A stretch of DNA of 64,000 nt from assembly GCA_030280995.1 (NCBI GenBank), contig JASXTE010000001.1, forward strand, positions 19,952,106 to 20,016,105. The letters run 5' to 3'. Below are positions 1 through 12,229 of this stretch, piece by piece (the stretch's first letter is position 1; the number at the start of each line of letters is the position of its first letter). The position numbers were made by a program, and so were the translations under genes. The notes under the pieces were generated by a model. That model did not search any database, was not told the origin of the DNA, and saw only the letters and a list, made by a program, of their open reading frames with translations. The DNA is from Hemileia vastatrix. Lineage: Eukaryota > Basidiomycota > Pucciniomycetes > Pucciniales > Zaghouaniaceae.

Positions 1-29
1 TCCTACCTCTTCTAGACGACTGACCGACA
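1..29 (+). repeat. 3' tail of Gypsy-1 5' LTR
   Basis: The first 29 bases match the last 29 bases of the downstream LTR, which ends at 8060. About 1.1 kb of this LTR must lie before the window, judging from the 1142-bp 3' copy. Confidence 0.9.
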
Positions 30-45
30 ACTGGGGACCTTTCCA
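30..45 (+). other. Primer-binding site of Gypsy-1
   Basis: Just after the LTR comes TGGGGACCTTT. The same 11 bases occupy the matching place in Gypsy-2 on the other strand (46232-46242). Its complement ends in CCA, as a tRNA 3' end would. The tRNA species is not identified. Confidence 0.7.
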
Positions 46-714
46 AACAACGACGACGATCGAGCCTGGCGACAAACGACAAAACGCACGTACCACCTAG
101 CAAAAAGAGACTTTTGCCGCGACTGTGTTTCGAACTTGGGTTCGACATCTTAGGTTTATATAATATTAATTTTTATATTATTTTGAAGTGATTTTTTGAT
201 CACTATAGTAAGTTCACCTTTGCGCCTCTCACTCTTATTACTATATTTTTATTGCAATAACAGTGATTGTGGCTTAATTGCTGATTCACTGAGTGTAAGT
301 GTTCAATTTTTAAAATTTTTTTTTCCTAGTTGACCATTATAGAGTGTTAAATCCTCTTAGTCCTAGAAGAATTGACATTTTTTAATACAAAATTGAATTA
401 TTAATTTAATTTTTTTTTTATTAATTATTGTTAATTTTGGTTGACTTAAAAGTACATTGTGCTTAGTCCCAAATATATTGCCATATTTAATATTGGTAAT
501 TAATTGGTTGAATTAACTTGATTGTTATTCCCAATTTAACCTTGCAATCCATTTTTTTTTTAAAATTAATTTTTTTTAATTATTACTTTATATTGAAAAT
601 TATTTTTTCTATAATTTAATTAATAAAATTTTTTTTATTATTTGGAGCAATTATTGACTAACTTTTATTATTTTTTTATAAAATAAAAAGTAAATTATAA
701 ATCTTCCCACTAGT
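46..714 (+). other. AT-rich untranslated leader of Gypsy-1
   Basis: About 670 bases lie between the primer site and the first ATG, rich in poly-T and poly-A runs and without a usable reading frame. Gypsy-2 has a leader of similar length, so a long leader is a family trait. It probably carries packaging and translation signals, but I cannot point to one. Confidence 0.6.
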
Positions 715-1396
715 ATGTCCAACAATTTGGCAGAAAAAATGGATAACATGCAAGTGGATGAAATAGAAATTGACTATGATGCTGACACTGTAAGTTCTTC
801 TAAAGTTGGTCATAAAAAATCTTATACTAACACAAAGAATTCACATACTGCAGGATGTGGAAATGACAGGAAATGCAAACAAACCAAACCCCCTTCCCCC
901 AGTACCACAGAAGGAAGTAAAGCCTCTAGTGCCTCAAGAAGGTCTTCCAAAAGGCTTCAAAATAAAAAAGCTTCCTCTGCCACAACAAATCAGCAACCTA
1001 TCCAGTCATATAAAAGAGTTGAAGACAGAAAATATGACGTACAAAGCAAAGGTAGACACATTGTGGGATCAGGTCCAAGAACTCAGGAACCAGATTCAGG
1101 CCCAGGCCCCTCCTCAGTTGCCTCCCAATCAGCCTCAGTTTCAGGCTCAACCTTCACAGCCACCCAGCTCAACCATCCAAAATCCAAATACTATGGAAGT
1201 AGAGCAATGGAAATGGGATTATCTAATGAGTCACTACCAACAGAATGTGCAACACCCTCCTCATCATCAGCCTGGCCCATCCAGAACACCCAATTTCCAT
1301 CCACCTCCTCATCCCTACCAACAAGGCAGGAGAAAGAAGGCCCAAGCACAATCCCAAACCCAGTCCCAGGGGAATTTTCCTCCTCTGCCATGGTAA
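715..1396 (+). CDS. Gypsy-1 spliced 5' ORF (coiled-coil, WKWD motif)
   Basis: Exon 1 is 715-789 (25 codons from ATG). An intron at 790-853 begins GTAAGT, has a perfect TACTAAC branch site (825-831) and ends GCAG. Exon 2 is 854-1396, ending in TAA. The product is about 205 aa: an acidic N-terminus, Pro-rich stretches, a helical segment likely to form a coiled coil (about 960-1080), a WKWD motif (TGG at 1208-1210) and a basic Gln/Pro-rich tail. Gypsy-2 has the same arrangement with its own intron and the WKWD motif. The unspliced frame (715-1611) is also open for 298 codons, is Ser/Pro-rich, and overlaps the start of gag-pol, so two products are possible. No known domain is recognised; a Gag-related or nucleic-acid-binding accessory role is a guess. 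Confidence 0.6.
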
Positions 1397-1582
1397 GTAA
1401 TTTGGTTGATAGTCACTTGGGTATGTTTTCTAATAAATCTTCTTCTGCAGGTAATATTATTGAACATGGTGAAAGAACAGTTAAACCTGTTAAAAGACAG
1501 CTTCCTGTAACTAGTAGCCCTATTGATGTAATTAGCAAATTGTCATTTGATGAACCTTTACATTTAACTTCTACATCTTTAA

Positions 1583-4500
1583 TTAATCCTTCTCTTGCAA
1601 TTAAAAAATGATTATGTTCCCCCTGAAATCTATACCTTAATTGAAAAAACTTCTGAGGAAATATTGAAAGATACCCTTGATTTTAATATTGTAAAAGACA
1701 AACATGTGAGAGATGTGTTAATCCATGAAAATGATAGATTAAATAATTTACACTTGCAATGTAAAGTGAGTTCTTCTGTACAAGATACAGCTTATTTGAA
1801 AATCAAAGAAACCTTGAATATTGTTCTTAGTCAACAAAAACAAATAAGAAGTGACCATAGAGCTATCTCAGATAGAAATATCAGTCTACATAAGACCTTG
1901 AGTGAATTGAAACCCCTTATTGAGGAAAATTATTCATTCAAAAATGAAATAAAATCTCTGCAAAATGAGTTTAAGAAGCTAAAAAATGATTTCCATGCAC
2001 TAAGTACCAAACACTCAGTTTCTGAGGACAGAAATTTTCTATCTCTTGCAAAAGTAAATGACCAGATGTCTGAAATTCCAAGAATAAGAAACTATGTGTC
2101 TGACCTACAGGAAAAGTTCTCAACCTTAAACACCAATAATGAATTAAATGAGATTTCTGTAAATAAGCTGCATAAAAATAAAGGGATAAGACCTGAGCAA
2201 AGTTCATCCTTTCTTCCTCATATTTCAACCATTAAACAAACTGACAATGAGTCTGTAAAATCTTTTGCTACTAGCAAAAAATCTTGTGATGGTCATGCAC
2301 CAGCTGTTTCTGTAAATAATGAAATTTCTGAACACCTGGCTAAACTTCAGGAATTATTAATAATGAATAATTCAAACCAAAAAGCTGACCATCCCAGTAG
2401 TCAGAAAAATTGGCCTAAGTTAGACCAATATCCTACCTTTGATGGTGATTCTTCCTCTGATTGGCAACACTTTATCCAGAGAATTGATAATTTAAAGAGA
2501 TCTTATAAACTACCTGATGAAGAAATTGTTTCTAAGCTAATTTCTTTATTTTCCAATGTAGCCTTGATGTGGTATGAATCTGTCCTTTTAGATAACAATC
2601 ATTATACATGGAATGATTGGAAATCCTTGATTGAGAATCAGTTTGGTGGTTCAAAATTCAGGTTAGCTCAGCAGAGACTGTATGAGAATACTAGATATGT
2701 ATCCTCCTCTGTTGAAAAGCCCATTGTTTTTCTGATGAAAATAACTAAAATCCTTAGAGCAATTGATCCAAAGTTGGATTATGATATTTGGAGAGATAAA
2801 ATCTTGTATAAATTACCAAATTCTCTTAGGGATTTGATTGTTGCTAGAACTGAGCATGTAAGGGAAAATTCTTCTTTCATTAATATCTGTAATGAAGTAC
2901 TACTCAACCATAGATATGAACCAAAGAATTACCTTAGTAAATCTTATAATGATCAGAATAAACCTTCTATAAAGCTCCCAGAAAAATCTGGTAAACCCTC
3001 TGCCCCAGTTGCACCTAAAAAATATGCAACAAATACTTGTTATAAATGTAACAAACCGTGGCAGAATGGTCATGTTTGTGACAAGAAAATTCATCTTGTT
3101 GAACAAAATGAAGACACTGATGAAGTTGAACTTGATGTCAATAATTCTTCCAGTGACTGTGAAAGTAATATCTCCTATGACAATGAATCTGTTAAAGATG
3201 TTTTAATGTTGGAACATGATGTCCATTATTTAAATAATATATCTGAAGATTGTGTATTGAATTTATCTTCAGTAGAAAATGCTGAGATAATTAAAGATAT
3301 TACTAACAATTCTATTCCTATATCCCCTTTAAAGGCACCTGTTATCATTAATGGTAAAAATGTTGATGTAGTTCTTGATTCTGGTGCTGGAGGAAGTGTA
3401 GTATCTGAAAAAGCTTTGGCTTCAGTGGATAAGGAATATTTGAGTAAATTATTGCCTATAACTTCTGAAAAATGGAGAGGGTATGGTTCTACCTTATTTC
3501 CTATTGGCAAATACAAAACCTCTGTATTTTTCAAATATAATGGTGGTTTTGTCAGAGCTATTTGTGAGTTTGTTGTCATGAAAAATGATAATTTGAGCAA
3601 TTGGTTTATTATGGGAAATGATATTTTAACCATGTTTGGTGTGAAACTGGACCCAGCAAATAATTGCTTTACCTTAGGAATGAATGGGAAAAGAAAATTC
3701 AAAATTTCTTCTCCTAGACCTTCTGGGCATTTGTTGAAATCTTGTAACTCACTGACCCAATGTAAAGGTAGAACAACAACTGAAATGGATGATTTATTAC
3801 ATGAAATAAATACTGCTTCTTTTGGTGATCAGTTGACTTGTGAACAAAAAGATTCTATTGTTGCCTCTATTACCTCTTTCCCTATGGCTTTTGCTCATGG
3901 GTCTCATGTCTTGGGAATTGTTCAGGAAGAAATGAAGATTACCTTATCCTGTAATTTGAGTGATATTCCTCCTACCCTTAAGAAAAAACCATATCCTGCT
4001 TCTCCATCAAAAAGAAAAGATATTGAAGATAATATTGAAACATTATTGAAAATGAATATCATTGAGAAAGTGGATGTCACCCCCAAATATTGTGTCATCT
4101 CCCCAGTCTTAATTTCTTATGAAAAAGATAAAGCTAGATTATGTGGAGATTACAGAGCTTTAAATACTTATACTGTTGATGATATTTATCCTTTACCCAG
4201 AATTAATTCAATACATGCTACCTTGCAAGGTGCAAAATTTATTAGTTGTCTGGATGGTAATAAAGGTTATCATCAAGTTCCAGTTGAGAAAAATTCTCAA
4301 AATTTTTTGCTTATTGCTACTCATATGGGAATATATAAGTATGTTAGGATGCCATTTGGCCCTAAAAATGCTCCTTCAGTTTTCCAGAAGGTCATGGATA
4401 ACACTTTCCATCAAGAAATTATTGAAGGTTGGCTCATGGTTTATATTGATGATATTATTGTTTTTTCTAAAACTTTTGATGAACATATAATTCACTTGAA

Positions 4501-6883
4501 TAGAGTTTTCCAAAAAATGGATGAAATCAATATGACCTTATCTCTAAAAAAGTGTAAATTTGGTTTTCAATCTTTGAAAGTCCTTGGCCATGTTGTGTCA
4601 GGCTTACAAATTTGTGTAGACCATAATAAAGTTGCTGCCATTCAAAATGTGAAAGCACCAACTTCTGTAAGAGAAATCCAAAGTTTTTTGGGTATGTGTG
4701 GCTATTATAGACAATATATTAAAAACTATCAGGTCATAGCCTTGCCTCTTACAAAACTAACCAGAAAAGATGTTGCTTTTCTCTGGAATAATGACTGTCA
4801 GAAAGCTTTTAATACATTGAAAAGTTGCTTAATGACAGCCCCTATATTGGCTCTTCCAGATTTTAACAAGCCATTTGTACTTTATACAGATGCTAGCTTT
4901 ATTGGTCTGGGAGCTGCCCTTCACCAAAAGCAAATTATTAATGATAAATCCTCAGAGGTTGTAATTTGTTATATTTCAAGAACCTTAAGAAATAGTGAAT
5001 TGAAATATGGTGCCACTCAATTGGAGTGCTTAGCAGTTGTTTGGGCTCTTGAGAAACTTCATTACTACTTGGATGACCAAAAATTTGAGTTGGTAACTGA
5101 CTGTAGTGCTGTGAAATCTCTCTTAAACCTCAAAACACCTAACAGACATATGTTCAGGTGGCAACTTGCTGTTCAAGAATACAGAGGAAGGATGAAAATT
5201 ATCCATAGAGCTGGAAATGTTCATTCTAATGTTGATATGCTCTCCAGATTGCCTCTGCCAAATAATGACTCCAATCCTGCTTATGTACCTGAAGATGATA
5301 CTGTTCATATACATGGTATATTTATAGTTGATATGGAAGAAGAGTTATTACAGTTAATACTGGATTCATATGATAAAGATTCTGACTTAAATAAATTAGT
5401 TACTATTTTGAATGATCCTAAGAATGCTTCAATTCAAGCATTAATAAAAACTCTTCCTGCAAAGTACCAAAATGCTTTAAGTAAGGGAAAGTTTTCTATT
5501 GAAGATGGTTATATATATTATAGAAGGAAGCTTACCAATGTGATTGTTATTCCTCCTTCAATGAAAGAAACTATCCTCAAACTTTGTCATGATGACATAT
5601 TAGCTGGTAATTTTGATCTTGAAAAAACATTGATTAGAATCAAAAACACTGCATGGTGGGCTAATATGTCTGAAGACACAAAATTATATGTTGAATCTTG
5701 TGATTCCTGCCAAAAATCTAAAAGGTTAAGAGGTAAGAGAGCAGGGTTATTACAACATATTGAAGCACCTAGTGCTCCCTGGCAAATCATTAATATGGAT
5801 TTTGTCACTGGTCTTCCTGTTGCAGGTAAAGACAGCTTTAACTCTTGTTGGGTAATAGTGGATAGATTCACTAGAATGTGCAAATTTATTCCAACCCACA
5901 AAGATGTATCCACCAAAGAATTAGCTTTCTTATGGTGGTCTTACATGTTTAATATTATTAGTTTTCCAAAAGCCATTATCTCTGATAGGGATCCAAAATT
6001 TACTTCTGAGTTTTGGACCTCTTTGATGGATATTTGTGGCTGTGAGTTAAAATTGTCTACAGCTCACCATCCTCAGACTGATGGTCTAGCTGAAAGAATG
6101 ATTCAAACTCTGGAAGATATGATTAGAAGGTATTGTGCCTTTGGTTTAGAATATAAAGACAATGACAGATTTACTCATGATTGGGTCACTCTTTTGCCTG
6201 GTCTTGAATTTGCATATAATAGCACTGTTCATTCTGTCACTGAGAAATAGCCTTTTGAGCTTTGGTTAGGTTATGTCCCAAACACTCCTGCTCAGATTCT
6301 CAATAATAAATTACCTAAGTTGGAACTACACCCTGGTGTAAAATCTTTTATGCAAATGCAACAGCTATGCAGAAAACATGCTCAAAGTTGTATTGATAAA
6401 GCATTTGAATATGAAAAGAAAAGATGGGATAAATCCCATAAAGAATACACATTTAACAAGGGTGATGAGGTGTTGATCTCTACTGTCCATTTCAATTTAC
6501 AGGGTAACCACAAATTAAAAGATCCTTTTGTAGGACCATTTGTTGTTAAAAGAATGGTTGGTGATAATGCAGTAGAAGTTGTATTGTATTCTCCATATGA
6601 TAGGAAACATCCTGTCTTTCCCATTTCTTTGCTTAAACCTTATACTTCCAACAGTGACTTATTTCCAAAAAGAAGAGGAAGACCTAAGAAGAACCCTCAG
6701 GAAGTCACAGAAACAGCAGAAATTGATAAAATTCTCAATGATAGAATTATCACTTCTGAGAGAGGTACTGAATATTTATTGAGATATAAGAACAAATCAT
6801 CTGGACATGATGCATGGATACCTGGCAAGGAAATTTCAAATCTGCCTGCTCTGTTGAAAAAATACAAAAAGAAAAAATCTTAG
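1583..6883 (+). pseudogene. Gypsy-1 gag-pol polyprotein, one in-frame stop
   Basis: One frame is open from 1583 (the first start-like codon is TTG at 1595, no early ATG) to TAG at 6248-6250, then again to 6883. The order is: Leu/Lys-rich coiled coil (about 1620-2130); capsid-type Gag domain (about 2405-2720); CX2CX7HXC zinc knuckle (3038-3079); aspartic protease with DSGA (3377-3388); reverse transcriptase with YIDD (4442-4453); RNase H; integrase with a CX2C zinc finger half, DDE core and HPQTDG motif; chromodomain (about 6716-6866). The TAG replaces a Glu codon at the end of the integrase core (Gypsy-2 has Glu there). The upstream ORF overlaps the first 29 bases in another frame, so +1 frameshifting or reinitiation could start this frame. 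The polyprotein would be about 1,760 aa. Confidence 0.9.
6716..6866 (+). other. Chromodomain at the integrase C-terminus (Gypsy-1)
   Basis: The last 55 residues show the chromodomain pattern: an E-I-x-x-I-L start, the EYLLRY strand, AWIP and a C-terminal helix. In chromoviruses this domain directs integration to certain chromatin. Of the usual aromatic cage residues the AWIP Trp is present, but the canonical W of the VKW strand is Tyr here and the GY tyrosine is missing. Binding to methylated histone H3 is therefore uncertain. A basic RGRPKK stretch, similar to an AT-hook core, lies just before it. Confidence 0.75.
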
Positions 6884-6906
6884 CATTTTTTTTTATTGTT
6901 TTTTTT

Positions 6907-6918
6907 AGAGTGAGGGAG
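6907..6918 (+). other. Polypurine tract of Gypsy-1
   Basis: AGAGTGAGGGAG lies directly before the TGTCAG that opens the 3' LTR, the expected place for plus-strand priming. Gypsy-2 has GGGTGAGTGAGTG at the same site on its own strand. Confidence 0.75.
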
Positions 6919-8060
6919 TGTCAGCCAGGCTATTCCAGGAGTCCAGTAAATGATATATAAATTATAAAACCTTAAAGAGTGGGTAAGACTTGTATTTAAT
7001 GAATATAACTTAATATTTTATTGCATAATGAAATTATATAAGAATTTTATTATATACAAGTGTTACATTAAATTTATTGGTTATATATATTTTTATATAC
7101 AATTAAATTGAGCATAATATAATATATTCTACAAATAATGGCGCATTTTTATGTATTTAAAAATTATAAATTTATATTTAATTAATTAAAAAACATATAT
7201 TATAATTACAAGTGTAAAATTGATTTATAATATATTTAAATTAATTATTTAAATTTATATATTAAATAACACCTCTCATATAAAACTAAACAATAATTAA
7301 TGACGCTTCTTTTGACCCTTAATTGTGTTAGAAAAAAAAACAAATAAATTAATTTATACTAAATTGAGATTAATTACATGTTTTGTTGCGTCAAAGTATT
7401 TTTTTGTTTCACTTAAAATATTCTTTAATCAGATTGTACCATCTGTTTGGAATTATATTTCTCATAGTTCCTATGTTCCAATCTTGTTTAGTTATTCACT
7501 ATTGTCACTTACTGATTTGGGAATTAATGGCGGGGAAATTGGATTCTTAATTGGGGTTTTAATTATTTGTTTCATGTTTTTCTCTATATTGTTATGTTTC
7601 ATTTACTCTTTTGATATATTTGTTTTATTCCATTCTAATCATTGTATTTACAAAGATAGTAGCGCTTCAGAGGACCCATTGCCTATAAAAGGGCCTTGGA
7701 TAATCCCCTGTAGCCTCATCACTTATTACACACTCAACAAATTAAATAACCAATTTATTACGTTTATATTTTTTTATTAGTAATACAAATCTAATTTAAA
7801 TTCTATACAACAAATCAAAGGTTGCTTTAAGTCTGATAGTAATTAAAATTGTTTGCCGCGCAGAACCCTTACATTTAATAATATTACTGTTAATAAAATC
7901 TAAGTTTTTGTCACCTCTCAAAGTTGCTCACCGTTGTTTTCCCTCTCAAATAAATTAAATATATATTTTTTTGGTTTATTTCTTTATTTTCCCTTGTCCT
8001 CCTCCTTCTCTCCTCCTTTTTCTCCTATTTTTCCTACCTCTTCTAGACGACTGACCGACA
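6919..8060 (+). repeat. Gypsy-1 3' LTR (1142 bp)
   Basis: It starts TGTCAG after the purine tract and ends CGACA; the end is shared with positions 1-29. It is AT-rich. A 151-codon open frame at 7325-7780 has no family resemblance and is taken as chance. Confidence 0.88.
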
Positions 8061-11000
8061 ATAACTATTTTATTAGTCTTCCCCTGAGGTTTAATCACTA
8101 AATCATTTATCAATAAGTAGTAGGACCATAAATAAACACTATTATATCATACTTATATACTAGATTATACTGACAGTGAATATCATTTTTCTAATAAATG
8201 TTTGACAAATTTTTAAATCATATATTTTATTTAAGAAGTATGTTTAATTGTTCAGTTGTGAATTAATCCTGTCAAAACCTTTTTTCCAAAGACTAAAAAA
8301 GTATACCTGAAACTTTTTACTTAATTTATTCATCAACAAAATAGAATTGAAATATTCTCTCTATTAATATAAAATATGCATCATTATTTATTTTAATTAA
8401 AATATAATCCCTTTGTAACTAGCTTTTTTATATGGGTATAAATCAAAATACCTATTTTGTCTTTTTTACAAAATAATTATCATATGGTAGTTATTCAATG
8501 AGCAACTAATATAATGATAAAAAATTACCACTTCTACCTATTAAGTTCAGTTCTTGCACAATATTATACTCTGAAATTTGACCTTAACCACATTTTTGAC
8601 ATAATAACACTTTTAAAAATCTATGGTGCTTATTCACAGGTGGATATAGCAACTATCTCACCATATAGCATGGAAGCACACTTAAGCATTAATATTAAAT
8701 TTAAAGAATTTTATGCTTTTTTGTAGTGTTTTATCTTTAAAATTTTACTTCTAGTTTGAATTTCAGTTTTTCATATGGAAAATTCATTGATTAGTGATTA
8801 ATTATTTCAACTCATGTGATAACTCATCAACTGACAATATTTTCATGGAATTTCGATGAACTAAATCATGAAATGTTCTGGAATCTCATATATTTATTAT
8901 TTTAACTAAATTCTGATTACAAAACTACTTAATGTTTGAGGAATAAACAGACCAAATAAAAATCTAAAAATTAATTTCCTTTTGATTTTAATCATTTACT
9001 TACATTTAAAAATTTCAAAATCTGGATTGAAATTTACTATTATAAGAGATATACTTTTTTACAGAAATATAATCAAATAATTTCTCAAATATTAGTGATG
9101 AGTATAAGAAATTTGCTAGAGTACTTCATTGAGTCAGTAATTGAGAAAACACATTGATAATTTTTTTGTTTAAGTTATATGTGTTTTAACTGTATTCTAG
9201 AAGTAAAAATATAAGAGATTTGATGGTTTAATATTTTTTTGATAACTCAACTGAATTGAAAATAATTACTTTGAATGAATAGAAATATAAAAATACATCA
9301 AATAAAGAATCAGGTCATATGGGTTAAAATTAAAAATTAAAGCTTCAAATTCTGGATTAAAAGGAGTTTTCAACAAAAAGAGCCACATATATAACTTTAT
9401 ATTTTTTCTCAAAAAATTAATTAACTCATTAGAAATCTTCGAGGTAATAACTTTGAAATACGTACTGTGATTTTCAGTTTTTTTACTGATAAAGTGAGAT
9501 TCAAAATTAGAATTAAATTGTGTTTTATTAAAAAAAACTGTGGATTTATCATAGTCTTAAGCTCCCCAATTTTGTATTTCTATTAATTTTTCATTAAACT
9601 CTCAATATTATTTCACCATGGTATCATTCATCCTTGGTTAATAGCTCAATATGAGTTCAAAGTAAAGTTCAGTATCAGTTCATTATAAGTTCAGTCTGAG
9701 TTCTATCTAAGTTCAAGTTGAGGACTTGCTAGAAGTTCCCCCCCCCCAAATATTGTGTGGTGAGAATCTCTTAATTTTTTTTACAAAATTATTGAATCTC
9801 AGAACTGTACTTTGTTTTCCATTTTATATACATAATAAAATGTTAAACCTTTTTTCAATATATTAAGCAAAACCTTTATCTTTTTTTATTATTACTTTAA
9901 ATAAATGCTACAATTTTTTGTTAAGCCCTTTAAGACAATAATATAATTCATTTCTGATAGCTCCATTAACCAACCCTTTTACAGTTGCAGTCCTATAAGT
10001 GAATCCCCAGTGGAGATGTGGTGATAAAAGAAAAAGGATTCTTTTTCAACGTGAATCCCACACCATTTGCGCATAATGAAACTGAAAATTAAAATTTTTT
10101 ATATTTCACTTTGTATTTTTAACATCTTTAAGTTATGATTCAGATGTTGATGATTCTATAGAGAATCTCATAGTTCTTGAATTTCACATCTAAACTCAAC
10201 AGTGTTTTAAAAAAATTATTTGATTTTTTTGATACTTACTCTAATTTATGAAATTAGTCATGCTTTGAACTTGATGGTTTAAGGTATTCTAACTTCAACC
10301 CCTTTTAGTAAAGTAAATTGAGACATATGAGCCATTGAAGAAGTTTTAAAAATGAAACTCAGTCATGTGTATTTGGGAATACATTTAAAAGAATATTTTT
10401 CCACTGAATTCTCCTTAATAGAAATAGTTAAGAATATAGATGAAAGAAAAGAGATGGAGCTATGTTTCCTTTTTATTCATTTACATAATATAAGGATAAA
10501 ACAGCATGCTATGTATACTCTCATGCTTGCTACACTTTAATATCTATGCAGCTTCAAAGAGCAAGAGGAGGAGCTCTTATTTCTTAAAAAATTGCCATCG
10601 GGACCTCATGGAATTTATCGCCTCAAATTAAGTTGGTAAAATACCAGATGTCAACAAATAAGAGGAAATTTATGTGTAAACTTTGAGAGAATCAAATTTA
10701 ACTGATGTTTAGGTCCTTACTTGTAAGAAAAAGTCAGATGTTTTTTAAGCATTAATTACCTTTAAAAAAGGTTAAAAATTTAATGAGAAAATAAAGGCAA
10801 AGAATACAAGTAGAAACTTGATAAATTTTAGTATCCCATGGAATCCTCCATGAACACTCCATTCTGTACCACCATGAAGAAGTGGTATAGTCAAGCATTT
10901 CAATGAAACCATAGATGAAATAGCTTGGGGTATCCTACTAGCTAGCATACTACCAGATATATTTTGAAAACTTGCATATCTGTGGGCTTTTTATATTATC

Positions 11001-12229
11001 AGCAGACTCCCAAAATTCAAAGTAATCAATTTAACCCCTTATCAACTGAATTGAAATAGAAAATTATCTTTTATTTCAATAAAATTCCTTGACCAATAAG
11101 TGAATTCTCATATAACTTTGGAGAATTGTTAAAAGATGGGAGTAAAGTCTATGAGATGTAGGGTGGTGTCACCAGAAGGTTTACACACAAGGTCAAGGGG
11201 GTTCCTGGTTAAGTGATATTGCTAAATTTGATTGAATACTTCTTTTGTTCACAGAGAAATTCTTTGAGGGAGTGGTTCAAATATATGCTGAAGATAAATT
11301 ACTTGCTTCAAGGAAAGTTTGAGATGAATAATAATGTATGGTAGAGTAACACTAAGATTCAAGGAATCTCACAAAGGGTTGAAACTTAATAATCAAAAGG
11401 GATTTAGGATTTTTAATTGTTTAAAGAGAAATTTATTATTAAGATAGGTAGGAAACAATAATAGCCTTATATAAATCTAGCTACTATCACAAAAATATTA
11501 TAATTTAATTCTAAGGAATTTTGAACCAAATTTCCCAAATTATATAGACAATTTTACCTTGCATTGACCCCTTTAATAAACCTCCCTTAATTTATCACTG
11601 ACCCTCCAATATATCCTACAGATCTTTTAAACTTGATCTTATTCCTACTCAGACCTTTAACAGCCCTTAAACACACAATACCTCAACATAGAAACTATAC
11701 TATTGATCCAAGAACTAATACATTGCGCATTTTCTTAAAATTGAAAATTATAAGAAGATTATTGACTAATTTAGATTTTAAGTTTAGATAGTGTGTTTTA
11801 ATTGAGACAACAAAGGGAAAGAGCAGTTACTAGGTAGATGTTGCTTTCTGCGCTTTTAGTATGGATTTGTGTACTGATTTATGGATTAAAAGATTGACTT
11901 TTTCTTTGAGTGTCATGCTGTGTGTGACACGTGGTCAGGTTTCTAGATGGTGTAAATATTGTATTCTCTGGAATCTAATGATTGATTTCTTTGTTCAATC
12001 TTCAATGGCACATTTTGCTTCTTATAGAGAGTAATGCAAGAGAAAAACTCTCAGCATGAAATATTTAGTGGAAAAAAAATCAAAGAGAGATCTCTTTTTT
12101 ATCCCAAACTCCCTAAGATTTGGGTATATCAAAGAATTAAAAACTATTGCTGCTTAAGATGGTTTGGTAAGCTACACCAAAAAAAATTTACCTGAAATTT
12201 CTAATTAACTTCTCCACAATTTCAAAAAA
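8061..12229. other. AT-rich gene-free region
   Basis: I find no convincing gene in these 4.2 kb. Open frames are short (70 codons or fewer) and low in complexity. The only recognisable repeat is a truncated MITE near 9630-9762. The 5' half of the decayed copia that becomes legible at 12230 may lie in the right part of this stretch, but it is too eroded to read. Confidence 0.6.
9630..9762. repeat. Truncated copy of the CACTA-ended MITE
   Basis: The right end (GGACTTGCTAG, a C-run, then ATTGTGTGGTG) and the internal series of GTTCAGT/GAGTTC words match the complete MITE at 55689-55948, as does an AATAGCTCAAT word. The left CACTAC end is not found. Confidence 0.6.

Larger units (their letters stand above)
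1..8060 (+). mobile_element. Gypsy-1: Ty3/gypsy chromovirus, 5' LTR cut by window edge
   Basis: This is an LTR retrotransposon of the chromodomain (chromovirus) branch of Ty3/gypsy. The last 29 bases of the 5' LTR (1-29) are repeated at the end of the 3' LTR (8032-8060). The order is LTR end, primer site, AT-rich leader, spliced 5' ORF, one long gag-pol frame (coiled coil, capsid, zinc knuckle, protease, RT, RNase H, integrase, chromodomain), purine tract, 3' LTR. Only one nonsense codon (6248-6250) breaks the pol frame, so this copy is young compared with its relative Gypsy-2 at 38036-47737. The 5' target duplication lies outside the window; the 3' flank starts ATAAC at 8061. Confidence 0.93.

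Noticed and set aside
2900..3702. Minus-strand frames of 68-158 codons within Gypsy-1 pol
   Set aside because: Shadows of the gag-pol frame.
7325..7780. 151-codon open frame in the Gypsy-1 3' LTR
   Set aside because: Low-complexity hydrophobic translation, lies in an LTR, no family resemblance, and no counterpart seen in Gypsy-2.
8514..10540. Short open frames of 62-70 codons
   Set aside because: AT-rich, no motif, no splice context; chance frames.
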